Below, piece by piece: positions 22,231-33,530 of a stretch of DNA of 64,000 nucleotides (position 1 is the stretch's first letter; every line of letters starts with the position of its first letter). A program made the position numbers and the translations under genes. Origin of the DNA: Aradus depressus. Lineage: Eukaryota > Arthropoda > Insecta > Hemiptera > Aradidae. Location: contig OY759225.1 in NCBI GenBank assembly GCA_963662175.1, forward strand, positions 8,071,107 to 8,135,106. The letters are read 5' to 3'. The notes beneath the pieces were generated by a model. The model worked only from the letters and a program-made list of their open reading frames with translations. It was not told where the DNA came from and did no database searches.

Positions 22231-22562
22231 ATTGTGACTCATACCCGGGCTTTAACTACGAGGTCATATCGCCTACTACCAGAGCGCTCTTTCGTCATTC
22301 TGGTGCACATGAGCCCGACTCTACTGTGGGAGTCCTAAATTTTGCCTACCCTAAATTTTTATTCATCTAGGGTAGGGGTCTTTAACGAGTACCTGACATA
22401 GTACAGGCTCGGGACCATCGCTTAACGTCCCATCCGAAGGACGGCGTGCTTAAGTTTATTTTACCTCACAGATAAAATAAACTAAGGGCCTCGGTCGGGC
22501 TTCGAACCCACGCTCTTGAGCTCAGAAGCCTAGCACGCATACCACTGAGCTACCGGCGCCCT
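22231..22562 (-). mobile_element. SINE-A, full length
   Basis: In reverse it runs from GTGACTCATACCCGGGC to GAGCTACCGGCGCCCTC, including the B-box complement GGCTTCGAACCCACG. It is flanked by (AT)n at 22564-22595. Confidence 0.9.
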
Positions 22563-22599
<37 letters not shown>

Positions 22600-23044
22600 A
22601 AGATTATATATTTAAATGACTTATTTATACAAAATCTTACTTCATTTGGCTTATAGTCATTTATCGTCTTCTGAATCCACGGGAGTTTGATGACTAATTG
22701 TTGTTAGAATATTTAATTATTATTTTTTTTTTTTATTACAGTCTAAGGATGTAATTAACCTCACTACCCCACCCAGAGATCTGCCACAAAGCCCCCAGAT
22801 AGTCCCCCTTGTCAGCACTGAAGGTTAGCAAACAACAAGAAGCTGTTTGTCTCACTGACTAATCGGCGGATTAATAACATACATTCAAGACTGAACAAAA
22901 CAAAGAATAAAAAGGAACACACCCATGTAGAGTATAGAAAGACGATCACAGCGGGTTACTTATTGATTATTATTGTTATATAACAATTAATATACAATAT
23001 AATAATTATTATTGATATATAAGTAATTATTGCTATTAAACAGA
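22600..23044. other. Unassigned interval
   Basis: AT-rich with a less AT-rich patch at 22755-22900 (CCCACCCAGAGATCTGCC). No domain was recognised. It may be upstream sequence of the LINE fragment that follows. Confidence 0.35.
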
Positions 23045-23481
23045 AGACAAGGTGAACATCATCGGACAGATTGGAGCATTCCAGTTCAGACTTCTCCAAC
23101 GAATTGTCAACGCTCCTTTCTATGTCACCAATAAAGTCCTACACAGAGATCTCAATATTCCCACTGTCAATGAATTAATCAAATTCCGATTCCAATTATT
23201 CCACAAAAACCTTTCTTCCCATTTAAATCCTCTCGTACAAGATCTTTCCTCTTATTCCCATCCCGACAATCCTCCCCGCCTCTTGAACAAGAGGTGGCCT
23301 CGCGATCTTCTCTCAGATGATAGTGAATAATGAAAATTAATTTTTCGAGGAAGTATCAGCGCTGGCTAGTTTCTCCCATCAACATTGTTATATTTCTTCC
23401 TTTTTTGACCACATATTTGCTTATTATGTAGTATATATTGTATATAGATTGCAAATAAATAAAATAATATTAAAAAAAAAA
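23045..23481 (+). pseudogene. Jockey-like LINE, C-terminus and polyA tail
   Basis: The frame at 23052-23330 encodes FQFRLLQRIVNAPFYVTN, KVLHRDLNIPTVNELI and NKRWPRDLLSDD. This is the conserved tail after the reverse transcriptase in Jockey-type LINEs (LR.I.NAPWYV.N..LHRDL.IP). A stop at 23328-23330 ends the ORF naturally. A ~135-base 3' UTR follows, with AAATAAATAAAATAATATT and an A-run at 23472. The element is strongly 5'-truncated. Confidence 0.82.
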
Positions 23482-23483
23482 GG

Positions 23484-23575
23484 TCGGAAAACATGAAATT
23501 CCGTTGAAAACTTCGCATCGAATTTTTGACCAATTACATAACCTCCCCTATACTTCGTATAACTGGGGAAGTAAC
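23484..23575 (+). repeat. Dispersed repeat Z, end fragment
   Basis: GGTCGGAAAACATGAAATTC, CCAATTACATAACC and CTTCGTATAACTGGGGAAGT match the terminal third of repeat Z. Confidence 0.6.
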
Positions 23576-23639
23576 ATAGCTAACCACATAAATGTGAAAT
23601 ATCTAAGTGTCTTCCTTGGGTGGGAGGCTCTTATAAGTA

Positions 23640-24385
23640 CAGTGTAAACTCTAAATAGCGACACTTAAGGGATTGCGCATTTTATAGCGTTATTGAGAGT
23701 TGTCGTTAAATGAAGAGCAGAAAAATCAATACATATTACATTACATTTAATAGTATTTTACTATTATAATATGTATTTACTAATAAAGTATAAAATCTAC
23801 AAACAACAAACATTATTATTGATACAAATAACAACGCTTATTGCGTATAGTCTGTTATCTTCGTCTGACGTTTTTTGCTGCGCCAGTATTTTAATTGTAT
23901 TTTCTTATGTATTTTATTACATTTATTTATGGGAAACTGTGGGATCAACTTGGTTATGCGAAAAGTATTTTTCTAATAATTTCGCTGCATCGAGTGCTTG
24001 TTTAATGCTTGGTTGAGGCTCAGTTTTTCTCACCGAACCCAGAATTTCTTCATCTGCAAGTGAAGCTGTTGTAGCCAGGCTGTCGAATGAATTTCTTAAA
24101 ATCTTCGGTACATATAATGCCGACAGTCGAGGTAAATACGTGCTAGACAATAAAGCAACAAAATAACAAACAAACGTACACAGCTGCAGTTCTTATTAAT
24201 TTCGGCAACTTGATACTGTTTATTGCTTAGTAATGACGTATTGTTGTCGTTATTTAGAGTGGGTGTGATGCTACATAGAGTGTATCATTGTATGGACAAC
24301 AAGGTAAACCAACGAGATTCAAGTAATTTCGATGTTTTAGGGAGTTTGTCGTTAAATCGAGTGGCGTTAAATAGAGTTTACACTG
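23640..24385 (-). mobile_element. pogo/Tigger-like element with transposase remnant
   Basis: Ends are CAGTGTAAACTCTAAATAGC and its inverse (GAGTTTACACTG), flanked by TA. The minus-strand frame 23923-24150 includes PSIKQALDAAKLLEKYF, like the C-terminal end of pogo-type DDE transposases. The catalytic domain is missing, so the element is an internal-deletion derivative that would rely on a transposase from elsewhere. Confidence 0.75.
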
Positions 24386-24390
24386 TATTT

Positions 24391-24530
24391 TATACATAAG
24401 TATTTTGTATATAAGTATTTTGTATATAAGTATTTTGTATATAAGTATTTTGTATATAAGTATTTTATATATAAGTATTTTATATATAAGTATTTTATAT
24501 ATAAATATTTTGTATATAAGTATTTTTGTG
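24391..24530. repeat. 15-bp tandem repeat
   Basis: Nine or so copies of AAGTATTTTGTATAT, with a late switch to AAGTATTTTATATAT. It adjoins the right end of the pogo-like element. The peptide frame through it (ISILYISIL) is an artefact. Confidence 0.93.
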
Positions 24531-24534
24531 GCTT

Positions 24535-25069
24535 CTTATTTTACTTGTTCTATCTTGAAATTTGATACCAAGAAGACTGACTATAAAAAGAAAAAGTGTT
24601 AAATAAAATAAGAAAAAGTAAATAAATATATTTCTCACTCTTGAGGGGGTTCTCCGAGAGTGATTACGACTTGAATTCCAGGATGAAGAGAATTTTATCT
24701 GACACAAATAATCTTACACATGACTGGTTGGAGCATAATACATGACGCGGCACACCCACAAGGATATGTTTTCGTATTTTTACCTTTTTGTTTTTAGAAC
24801 AATCTGCCGACTCTTCATGATGTCTAAGGTATCCTTAGTTTAGCGAGATGGCTGAAGCAGTTGTACCCATAAGAATAATAAGAATACTATTATAAATAAC
24901 ATTAATCAAAAAATTAACTCATTAACCTAAATTTTGTAAAGGAAAAAGTCAGTGAATCACCGGTTATGTACATCCCCAGAACGATTGTCCCAATATAAGG
25001 GCCTTATATGTATTTATAAATTAAATATTTATGTAAAAAAACGTTAGACACATTAAGATTATTAATATA
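24535..25069. other. No gene recognised
   Basis: AT-rich sequence with a partial repeat Z motif at 24935-24985 (GTGAATCACCGGTTATGTAC). Nothing else identified. Confidence 0.4.
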
Positions 25070-25591
25070 CTAGCAGTAATACCCGGCGTTGCCCGGGGAA
25101 CTTTGACTTTTCTCCCAATATCTCCTATAAGGCTATTCAGTTCCTCGACAGTACATTCATGAAGTTATAATTTTCAATTATTCATACGGAATAAGGCTTA
25201 TAGTCCTTCAACTGTAACGTTAGCTTTGGAGCTAAAACTAATTTATTCAAAAAGATTTCTCATTAATCGTTGCAATGGTTTTCGAGTTACAAAGATTGCG
25301 TGAGTGGATGCTGGGATGGACCAGGGATTGATTAAAAAATAGACCTTAACCTTCCGGTAGATAAAACTTATCTATTCAAAAATATTCCTCATTAATCATT
25401 GCAATGGTTTTCGAGTTACAAAGATTGCGTGAGTGGATGCTGGGATGGACCAGATACTGAAGTACTAATACGCCTATAACCTTCCACAGACGATGACGAA
25501 CAAATTTTTAAAAAAAATTAATCAAATCCATCAAGCCGTTCGTGAGTTATAGCGGTACAACGCACAGACATTTTCAGCTTTATATATATGA
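25070..25591 (-). mobile_element. Helitron D, compact 522-bp copy
   Basis: The minus-strand start is TCATATATATAAAGCTGAAA after A. The end is CCCGGGCAACGCCGGG, then TATTACTGCTAG before T. It shares the family's 3' ~150 bases but lacks both tandem arrays. The centre holds two ~120-bp direct repeats with AATGGTTTTCGAGTTACAAA and GATGCTGGGATGGACCAG. Confidence 0.88.
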
Positions 25592-25609
25592 TTATAAAAC
25601 CAATTATTA

Positions 25610-26040
25610 TTATTTGTAAAAAAAACAGGTGTTTGGAGTGAAGTAACTTAAATAGTGAATAAATATATGAAGTCGCACTTTGTTTTAAAATTATATGCGA
25701 ACAACCAATGAATGGGGAGGACAAATGACGATGATCACTTATTCTAATAGAATGAAGACTCTAAGTTGTGTTGTGGAGGTGAGATGTGAAGGTGGACAGT
25801 CTAGAGAGAGTTGTTTTTAGGGTTAAGGTGTAATGAACGATGTAGGAGTGAAAATAACAGTGAAGTAGATGCGCAAACGAACTTTTATTTATTTATATGT
25901 TTATAAAAATAACATTGATTTAAAGAATGGCAACAATATTTAAAGAGAAAAGAGACTAAAATAGATATAGAAATTAGTTTTATATTTTTGAGAAGACAAA
26001 AAATAAATTGGATAAGTGTTGCTGTAATAATATATTTTAG
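25610..26040 (+). repeat. Dispersed repeat X, copy 2
   Basis: Blocks CTAAGTTGTGTTGTGGAGG, TTTTTAGGGTTAAGGTGTAA, GATGCGCAAACG and AAAGAGACTAAAATAGATAT align with 8100-8440 (reversed) and 12440-12680. Confidence 0.65.
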
Positions 26041-26139
26041 TTAGTATAGAGGTAATGGCAATGTCAAAATGTCAAGAGGGGAGAAATCACCCAGTGGTGA
26101 CACTCCCTAGTCACTGTTTTTCTCTCGTTTATAGCTAAT

Positions 26140-26450
26140 TATTTTTTTTCAATTTAATACCGATTTTTACATATATTTCAACCATCCCGCGTTATCACGC
26201 TACACTAATTTCTAATTTTACACAACGCTAATTCGCAACAATCATCCGCCAGCGCCCACACAAGCCCTATAACGTCACAGGCAAAACAAACACGTACAGA
26301 CATGTTCTATCCATTGTGACCTCAACCGTTGTTATCGCATTATTAGTCTCGTAGTTATTATCGATTGAAATCTGACGGTATTTTGTAACACAAGAAAGTT
26401 TGGCCGGCTATCACTGTGCTTAACGAGCACATAGACGTTTTCACGTCAAA
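26140..26450. repeat. Dispersed repeat Y, copy 2
   Basis: Closely matches 11850-12233, with the same blocks (ATCACGCTACACTAATTTC, AATCATCCGCCAGCGCCC, AACCGTTGTTATCGC, GTGCTTAACGAGCAC). Here it follows repeat X, whereas at 12 kb it precedes X. Confidence 0.75.
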
Positions 26451-26869
26451 AAAAAAAAAAATTCTAATGAAAATTTAATATTTAATTTCTGACTGATTAC
26501 ATAACTTCTTCTATACTTCTGGGAAAGTAAAAAGTAATGGAATCGATTGTGATTTGCAGAACGGAGATTGGAATCACATGTTCAGACCCAATCACTGTTT
26601 TAGGATAGCAGTGATCACTGATCACTATCCATCTTATGTATTTAGCAGGTGTTTTTATCAAGTAACATGAGGAAGTGCTGAGTGATCAACCTTGAACGAG
26701 GTCTGAGAGTGGGGCAAACCAGAATCATAGAATGTTCCTATCCATATTATTAACTTCAGATCACTTCAGTTTAATATATGGAAAAAAAAAAATCTACAGT
26801 GAATCGCCGGCAAAGTACTTCCCCATCACGAATTAATCAATTAAGTGTTCGCTCTCTTTCCAATCAATT

Positions 26870-26990
26870 GCTGACTTAGGGCTGAGCACACCGTCCTTTG
26901 GATGGGAGCGATGATCCCGAGCCTGTGCTCAGGTACTCATTGAAGACATCTCTCTACCTTAAATAACTAAAACCTGGGTAGGCAAATTGT
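26870..26990 (+). mobile_element. SINE-A body fragment
   Basis: GAGCACACCGTCCTTTGGATG, TCCCGAGCCTGTGC, CAGGTACTCATTGAAGAC and GGTAGGCAAATT correspond to the middle of the family (first motif shown over 20 bases only in outline). It lacks head and tail. Confidence 0.6.
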
Positions 26991-27002
26991 ACAACACATA
27001 CA

Positions 27003-27760
27003 CTGTGTTGTATAAAAAAATACACACATTAAAATTATTAAATTATTAATATTTAAAAATTCATTATATTTATTTTTCTATAAAAAGCAAATTTCTTTTA
27101 AAACAAATGAGTAAAAAAATAAAACACGGCCATCAGCTGTTTTTTCAGTGTGTGGAGAGAGGGATCGAGGCCTGGGTTCAATGGAGACGGTCTGAGTGAA
27201 CATGAAGAGTGGTGTTTAGGCTTAAGTTGTAATGAACTAAATAGGAGTGTATTGACGGTGAAATTGATCCGCAAAGAAGGTACTGTTGTTTGTTTATATG
27301 TACAGGATATATGTCCAGAAATATATAACTTAAATTTAAAAAATGGCCAAAATATAAAACAAAAAAAGATTGAATTAGTGTTTGTTTGTTTCAATGTTTA
27401 GTTTTTTTTTAATTTTATAATGTAGAAGTAAAAAAATAAACCCAAATTATTTGTTCTCGTAAATTCTATTCTATTAATTTTCCGTGTTGGCCCAGTAAGA
27501 TAATTTGAAAACCTTCTGATTAGATTTAATATTTTTGCAAAATTTAGAAGACAAGATGGCATCTCTTTAGAAATACAAATGAAATGTTTGTTAATTGAAA
27601 TAAAAAAAAAAAAAATTACGTGCACTTTCTTAAAAATTGCACGTCTTTTGATAGTTTTTTAAGGCCCTTTTCGGAAATTACTGTAGAAATCAAAATTAAA
27701 TAGAAGACCAGTAAAAGAAAAGATATTAAATTTCTACAGAAAATGTGGTAATTTATTGTT
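27003..27760 (+). repeat. Dispersed repeat X, long copy 3
   Basis: The second near-full copy, colinear with 12270-13085 from the AAAAAATACACACATT start to the GGTAATTTATTG end. The overlapping frames at 27098-27394 and 27150-27401 are not conserved in the other copies, which argues against coding. Confidence 0.7.
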
Positions 27761-27769
27761 AATTTAATT

Positions 27770-28168
27770 TTATTATTTATTCTTTTTGTTTTAATAATTA
27801 TTATTTTGTTCGTTTTATTATTATTAATTATTATTTATTAATATTTATTTTTATTTAACATTTACATAACTTTTTTTTACCACAAAACACAGTAGAGCTA
27901 ACAGGAAATAGATAAGAGGATTGGATGCTTAGGTCCCTAGGTGTATACACCAGCCCTCCCAATATATCCCCTCTTCCCTCTCAATCATTACATACTGTCA
28001 TTACCGGGTATAGGAAAGTAATGTGTGGAGTCAGCCGTTATAGCGTAATTCTGAGAGTGACATTCTTATACCCAGTAATAGAGGGGAAGTAGAGTGAACT
28101 GTAGAAAAGTAATTGCTATAAGAACTATTACTAATAAAAAGATATTTTAAAATTTGTTGCTCAGCATT
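27770..28168. other. AT-rich interval with small hairpin
   Basis: Contains an inverted pair, TTACCGGGTATAGGAAAG (near 28003) and ACATTCTTATACCCAGTAA (near 28060). No gene. Confidence 0.4.
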
Positions 28169-28178
28169 TCAAATAAAA

Positions 28179-28181
<3 letters not shown>

Positions 28182-28248
<67 letters not shown>

Positions 28249-28429
28249 CTTTATGAACGGTGCATATGTCAATGTGTTATGTATAATTATTTAAGACATC
28301 CATGGCCCCGGGAGGGAGTTCTATCTACGAAATAAAACTCACTCCCGGACGGGATTCGAACCCGCAAACCATGGTGAGACCATGCGACCAAAGCCCTACG
28401 CTCTAGCCCGCACGGCCACCATGGCCCCC
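28182..28429 (-). mobile_element. SINE-B, young, class II tRNA-derived with long polyA
   Basis: On the minus strand the head reads GGTGGCCGTGCGGGCTAGAG, followed by B box GCGGGTTCGAATCCCGTCC. The D-arm GTGGCCG and long insert resemble a tRNA-Ser/Leu ancestor. After a ~100-base body comes a run of about 66 A (T on the + strand, 28182-28246). The 13-bp target duplication TCAAATAAAACAT is perfect (28169-28181 and 28430-28442). A truncated relative is at 47340. Confidence 0.9.
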
Positions 28430-28509
28430 TCAAATAAAACATAACATATCGTAGATTCTTTGGGGGGCTATAACATTGGTCGCATTGACCCCCTCTCAAA
28501 TCTGTGGAC

Positions 28510-29215
28510 AATATTACAATAAGTAATAAGGAACAGTTTTGGTACAGTTTCGATAGAACTAATCGTACAGGGAACTACAAAAATAGCATATATTTTTAAG
28601 CAGTCAATGTCATTACTTTGATACACAATGTGCCATGATTAATGTTTAATTAACAATCAGTAATTAATTATTTTGGTAATTATATATTATAATGAGCCGA
28701 AGAGACAATTAATAAATTTCATGCTCATCCCTGGCAGCCGTTTTAATTAATTAAGATTAAAAGAGGAATTTTATTAATTTAATTAAATATCTAAAGTTTA
28801 TCAAAATCATCACAAATTATCCAAAAAATAAAAAACTTCTACAAGCCATTCACAAAAGGTCCCATTTTGACGTCATCAACAAAGTGTGCAACTTACCATA
28901 CCTACATGACATTGTTAAAACTATTAACAACATAGTAAATTGTCTACAGATATCCCGAAGTACATCGTACACCCTTCGAGGACCTCCCAGGAGGCACAAA
29001 AGTCAGATGTCTCCTCAAGATATTTATTTTCTTTATCATAGTTAACTGATTGTTATTTTTTGACAAATTGTGAGTAATGTTAACAATATAAATTTTAAAA
29101 AAATATGTGTTTCAAAAGTACATTTTAGGACCGTTTTCGGTATGTATCTCGCAAACCGGGTGACCTACGAAGATTTTTAATATTTATATATATTTGGTTT
29201 GTATATAAAAGGGAG
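28510..29215. other. Unassigned interval
   Basis: AT-rich. A denser stretch at 28850-29030 (CCATTTTGACGTCATCAAC, CACCCTTCGAGGACCTCCC) may be decayed retroelement, but I recognise no domain. Confidence 0.35.
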
Positions 29216-29221
29216 GGAGAG

Positions 29222-29384
29222 AACGCCCGCAGCTCAGACGTAGCACGCTAACCTACTGAGCTGAAAATAGGGTTCGCAACCTAGGTACTCATTATAGATT
29301 CCTACCCTAGATAAACAAAATTTAGGTCACAATAGTAAAAAGATAAAGCCCGGGCATGAGTCACAATATCTAACTACATGACAT
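29222..29384 (+). mobile_element. SINE-A variant, shortened
   Basis: The head CGCCCGCAGCTCAGACGTAG and TAGGGTTCGCAACC (weak B box) join almost directly to the TAGGTACTCATTATAGA and CCCGGGCATGAGTCACAATA regions, so most of the body is deleted. The tail is TCTAACTA. Confidence 0.7.
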
Positions 29385-30223
29385 CCTTTCATGAAAATAT
29401 ATTGGTGGACTTACTGGATGAGCGCATCAACTATTATAGAGATTCGGCTAAAGATTAATTCTCTCAATAGTTGAAGATGTGCATATAACCTTTATTTTTC
29501 ATCAGAAGAAAAATGAACTATTGATTTTGCAATAATTATTGTTTCTTCAAAAAAAAGGAAAAAGGATTAAGCCATTTTTCAATCCGGATATTACACTAAT
29601 ATCCGTTGGATTGATGAACCAACTTGTATCTCAGTCTGAAAATTTGGTACGATTTGCTTAATACTTTCGTTTCATCCCTTAAAAATCACTATTATTATTA
29701 TTATTTATTCTTCTGGTTTATAACATATTTATCTTTTTACATCAATAGAATATGTGAGGTGAACCAAAAAACCAAAAATTGCTGCTCTTGAGGTTAATTT
29801 AGAAAAAAAAACACTTTCCATATTTTATTAGTAAATTTAACTGACTTCTTGTCATCCATCTTCACTCTCTACATTTTATACCAAAATGGAAGGAATATCA
29901 GGTGTTCTTGGAGGTATCGGGATGATAGGACTGAGTCGGGATGAGGAGAAAGGATAGCAGTATCATCTGCAAAGGTGTGGATGGGTGGGATAATATATAT
30001 AAATTCAGAATCTTCTTACACAATTTAAAAGTTATAAAATGCAAAATAATACTTAAAAATTAATTTTAAAAAAATCCTACATTATCAATTAAATCTGTGG
30101 GAAGTACATAGTCGGTGATTCATCGATGGTTTTTAGCTTGTTTTTCCCATCATCACTGCAATAAAGCAATTTCATAGAAATATATATAAAAATTTATAAC
30201 AATAAACAATCAAGTTGTTGTTC

Positions 30224-30562
30224 GAGGGCGCCGGTAGCTCAGTGGTATGCATGCTTGCCTTCTGAGCTCAAGATAGCGGGTTCGTGTACCGAGGTCCTTA
30301 GTTTATTTTATCTGGGAGGTTAAATAAACTGAAGCACGCCGTCCTTCGAATGGGACGTTAAGCGATGGTCCCGAGCCTGTACGATGTCAGGTACTCGTTA
30401 AAAAGACCCCTGCCCTAGGTGAATAAAAATTTAGTGTAGGCAAAATTTGGGACTCCCACAGTAGAGTCGGGCTCATCACCAGAGTGACGAAAGAGCGCTC
30501 TGGTAGTAGGCGATATGACCTTGTAGTTAAAGCCCGGGCATGAGTCATAATACCTAACCTAA
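30224..30562 (+). mobile_element. SINE-A, full length
   Basis: The head GGGCGCCGGTAGCTCAGTGG is followed by a damaged B box (GCGGGTTCGTGTACC). The body is complete and the tail is ATACCTAACCTAA. The target duplication is near-perfect: AAGTTGTTGTTC before and AAGTTGTTGCTC after. It sits inside or next to a repeat Z segment (30600-30765). Confidence 0.9.
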
Positions 30563-30779
30563 TTAAGTTGTTGCTCTCCCACCAAACCAATTCTTTTGGC
30601 TAAAAATCAACAGTTGACTTAGCAATGAACTTCTGAATCCTCATACTATATTTTGTGTCGATATATTTATTACATAGGCAGTTATTAGGGTTTTTGAGAT
30701 GAGCCCCACTCCTCTTCGGCCGATTTTTGCGGAAAATTAATATTTCGTACAGCTAGGAAAGTAAAAAAAAAAGTGCAAA

Positions 30780-31765
30780 TAAATTTTTGAAAATAATGAA
30801 GTAGTAGAAAATAAACGATTTACATAACCATTACTTTAAATTTCTTGAATTTTTTTTTCATGTTTATATTTTCCGATCAATATTAACATTTTGGAGAATA
30901 CTTTCAGAAACATGGTACAGTTGAATATATGACAGTGGCGTAGACAGAATCTAAATATATTCAGAACTCTACCTAGCTATTTAATTAACTATATATTTTA
31001 TATATTCACGACTTAATCAACGAATTGTTAACCTGATTATATTATTGTAATATTTTTTTAAATTATACCAAAAAAAATTCATTTAATTTAAAAAATGAAA
31101 AAATTCAATATAGTTCAAATTTTAATTTTGAGTTTTATATTCGATTAACTTTCTTAAATAACCAACCTAACCAAAATGTACACATTTTTTCTGTATCAAT
31201 TGAAAGTACACTAGTTTTTTTAGTGATTTACTGCTTTTTTTTGTATACAAATAATTTGAAAAAACTGAAAGTGATATCTTCTTTTTTAGAAGAAATATAA
31301 TAATAAATTTATTTTAATAAATTCAAAATTTCATTTTATCCAAAAATTGTCAAAAATAAACTATATTGAACGTTTTTTCGCAAAGAAAATATCAATTGTA
31401 ATAGCTTCTGGTTATGTTTTGTGTAACATATGGTTGTTGTTGTACATAGGTAGGTCATACATTCTGTGCAATTTTTCGACCATGTACAAAGATTACTTGA
31501 AACTAAAGTAATATAGATACAAAACAGACAAATTTACTTATATTTTTGACTAGTATATGTGAAAATAGCTTTTCCTATTATGAAATAATAACAATTTATT
31601 AAATGAAAGGAGAGGATTTTTAAGTATATCGTTAAAAATATAGGTTTTCGGACTAGAAGGTCGTCCTAAAGCAATTCAGAAATTTAATTTATTATTATTT
31701 TTTCCTCTCTTTTCTGTGTATATGCACACATTTATATATTATATATTTTATGTACACATATAACA
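30780..31765. other. AT-rich interval, nothing recognised
   Basis: I see no coding frame, repeat family or RNA gene. Composition is strongly AT. Confidence 0.4.
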
Positions 31766-31767
31766 TT

Positions 31768-31985
31768 TTTTGAGTAATTGGACATCGGGGATAAGTTACC
31801 TGGAGTTTCCGAGGTGTGTCTCGGTTCGTCGTATTCCGAGCTTTTCGGCCCGAGGTTGGAGTGTCGGTCACAGAGGTACCTACCCAGACAAGAGACAACA
31901 CTCAACTAAAAACACACCCTGGAGTCCTTCGGCCAATGGAAGGGGTACCCTCACCTTACCTCACTCTCCTCAACCTAGACGTTTT
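31768..31985 (+). other. GC-richer coding-like island, unidentified
   Basis: About 215 bases are markedly GC-richer than the surroundings. A + frame (31816-32049) reads SRFVVFRAFRPEVGVSV and GVLRPMEGVPSPYLTLL before low-complexity T-runs. It could be a decayed LINE or a host exon fragment. I do not recognise the product. No convincing splice sites were found. Confidence 0.35.
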
Positions 31986-32094
31986 TTATTTTTTTATTTT
32001 TTTATTTATTATTATTTTTTTATTTATTTTTTTTTTTTTCAACTTATAACCCACACTTTGTGAGAAGTTATGTAATGTTTTGTGTTGTGCACTA

Positions 32095-33374
32095 AACTCC
32101 ACTACTCCTGATAACGGGGTCTTCTGTTTTCTATTAAGCTCTAATAGCTTCATACTCCTGATAATAAGGTCTTTTGTTCTCTATTAAGCTCTAATAGCTT
32201 CATACTCCTGATAATAAGTATTTTGTTTTCTATTAAGCTCTAATAGCTTCATACTCCTGATAATAAGGTCTTCTGTTTTCTATTAAGCTCTAATAGCTTC
32301 ATACTCCTGATAATAGGGTCTTCTGTTCTCTATTAAGCTCTAATAGCTTCATACTCCTGATAATAGGGTCTTCTGTTTTCTATTAAGCTCTAATAGCTGC
32401 ATACTCCAGATAATAGGGTCTTCTGTTCTCTATTAAGCTCTAATAGCTTCATACTCCTGATAATAGGGTCTTCTGTTTTCTATTAAGCTCTAATAGCTTC
32501 ATACTCTTGATAATAGGGTCTTCTGTTTTCTATTAAGCTCTAATAGCTTCATACTCCTGATAATAGGGTCTTCTGTTCTCTATTAAGCTCTAATAGCTTC
32601 ATACTCCTGATAATAGGGTCTTCTGTTTTCTATTAAGCTCTAATAGCTTCATACTCTTGATAATAGGGTCTTCTGTTTTCTATTAAGCTCTAATAGCTTC
32701 ATACTCCTGATAATAGGGTCTTCTGTTTTCTATTAAGCTCTAATAACTTCATACTCCTGATAATAGGGTCTTCTATTTCTATTAAGCTCTAATAGCTTCA
32801 TACTCCTGATAATAAGGTCTTCTGTTTTCTATTAAGATCTAATAGCTTCATACTCCTGATAATAGGGTCTTCTGTTCTCTATTAAGCTCTAATAGCTTCA
32901 TACTCCTGATAATAGGGTCTTCTGTTTTCTATTAAGCTCTAATAGCTGCATACTCCAGATAATAGGGTCTTCTGTTCTCTATTAAGCTCTAATAGCTTCA
33001 TACTCCTGATAATAGGGTCTTCTGTTTTCTATTAAGCTCTAATAGCTTCATACTCTTGATAATAGGGTCTTCTGTTTTCTATTAAGCTCTAATAGCTTCA
33101 TACTCCTGATAATAGGGTCTTCTGTTCTCTATTAAGCTCTAATAGCTTCATACTCCTGATAATAGGGTCTTCTGTTTTCTATTAAGCTCTAATAGCTTCA
33201 TACTCTTGATAATAGGGTCTTCTGTTTTCTATTAAGCTCTAATAGCTTCATACTCCTGATAATAGGGTCTTCTGTTTTCTATTAAGCTCTAATAACTTCA
33301 TACTCCTGATAATAGGGTCTTCTATTTCTATTAAGCTCTAATAGCTTCATACTCCTGTTAATAGGGTCTTCTTT
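32095..33374 (+). repeat. 50-bp minisatellite with 549-bp higher-order period
   Basis: About 25 units of a 50-base repeat with TCTATTAAGCTCTAATAGCT, TCATACTCCTGATAATAGGG and TCTTCTGTT. Rare variants recur 549 bases apart: GCTGCATACTCCAG at 32396 and 32945, and the 49-base unit TTCTATTTCTATTAAG at 32771 and 33320. A block of 11 units has therefore been duplicated as a whole. Confidence 0.95.
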
Positions 33375-33375
33375 T

Positions 33376-33530
33376 ATCTCGGAATTGAAAAAACCTTGAG
33401 CATGCCGTCCTTCGGATGTCCTGTTAATTGTCCTGTTCCGATGTCAGATACTCGTTAAAGACCGCTAACCCCAGGCAGCTAAAGCTGGGTAGGCCAAAGT
33501 TAGAGACGGGCTCATGTCCACCAGAGTGAG
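33376..33530 (+). mobile_element. SINE-A body fragment
   Basis: TTATCTCGGAATTGAAAA, GAGCATGCCGTCCTTCGGAT, CGATGTCAGATACTCG and GGGCTCATGTCCACCAGAGT follow the family, then switch abruptly to R1 sequence at about 33530. Confidence 0.75.
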
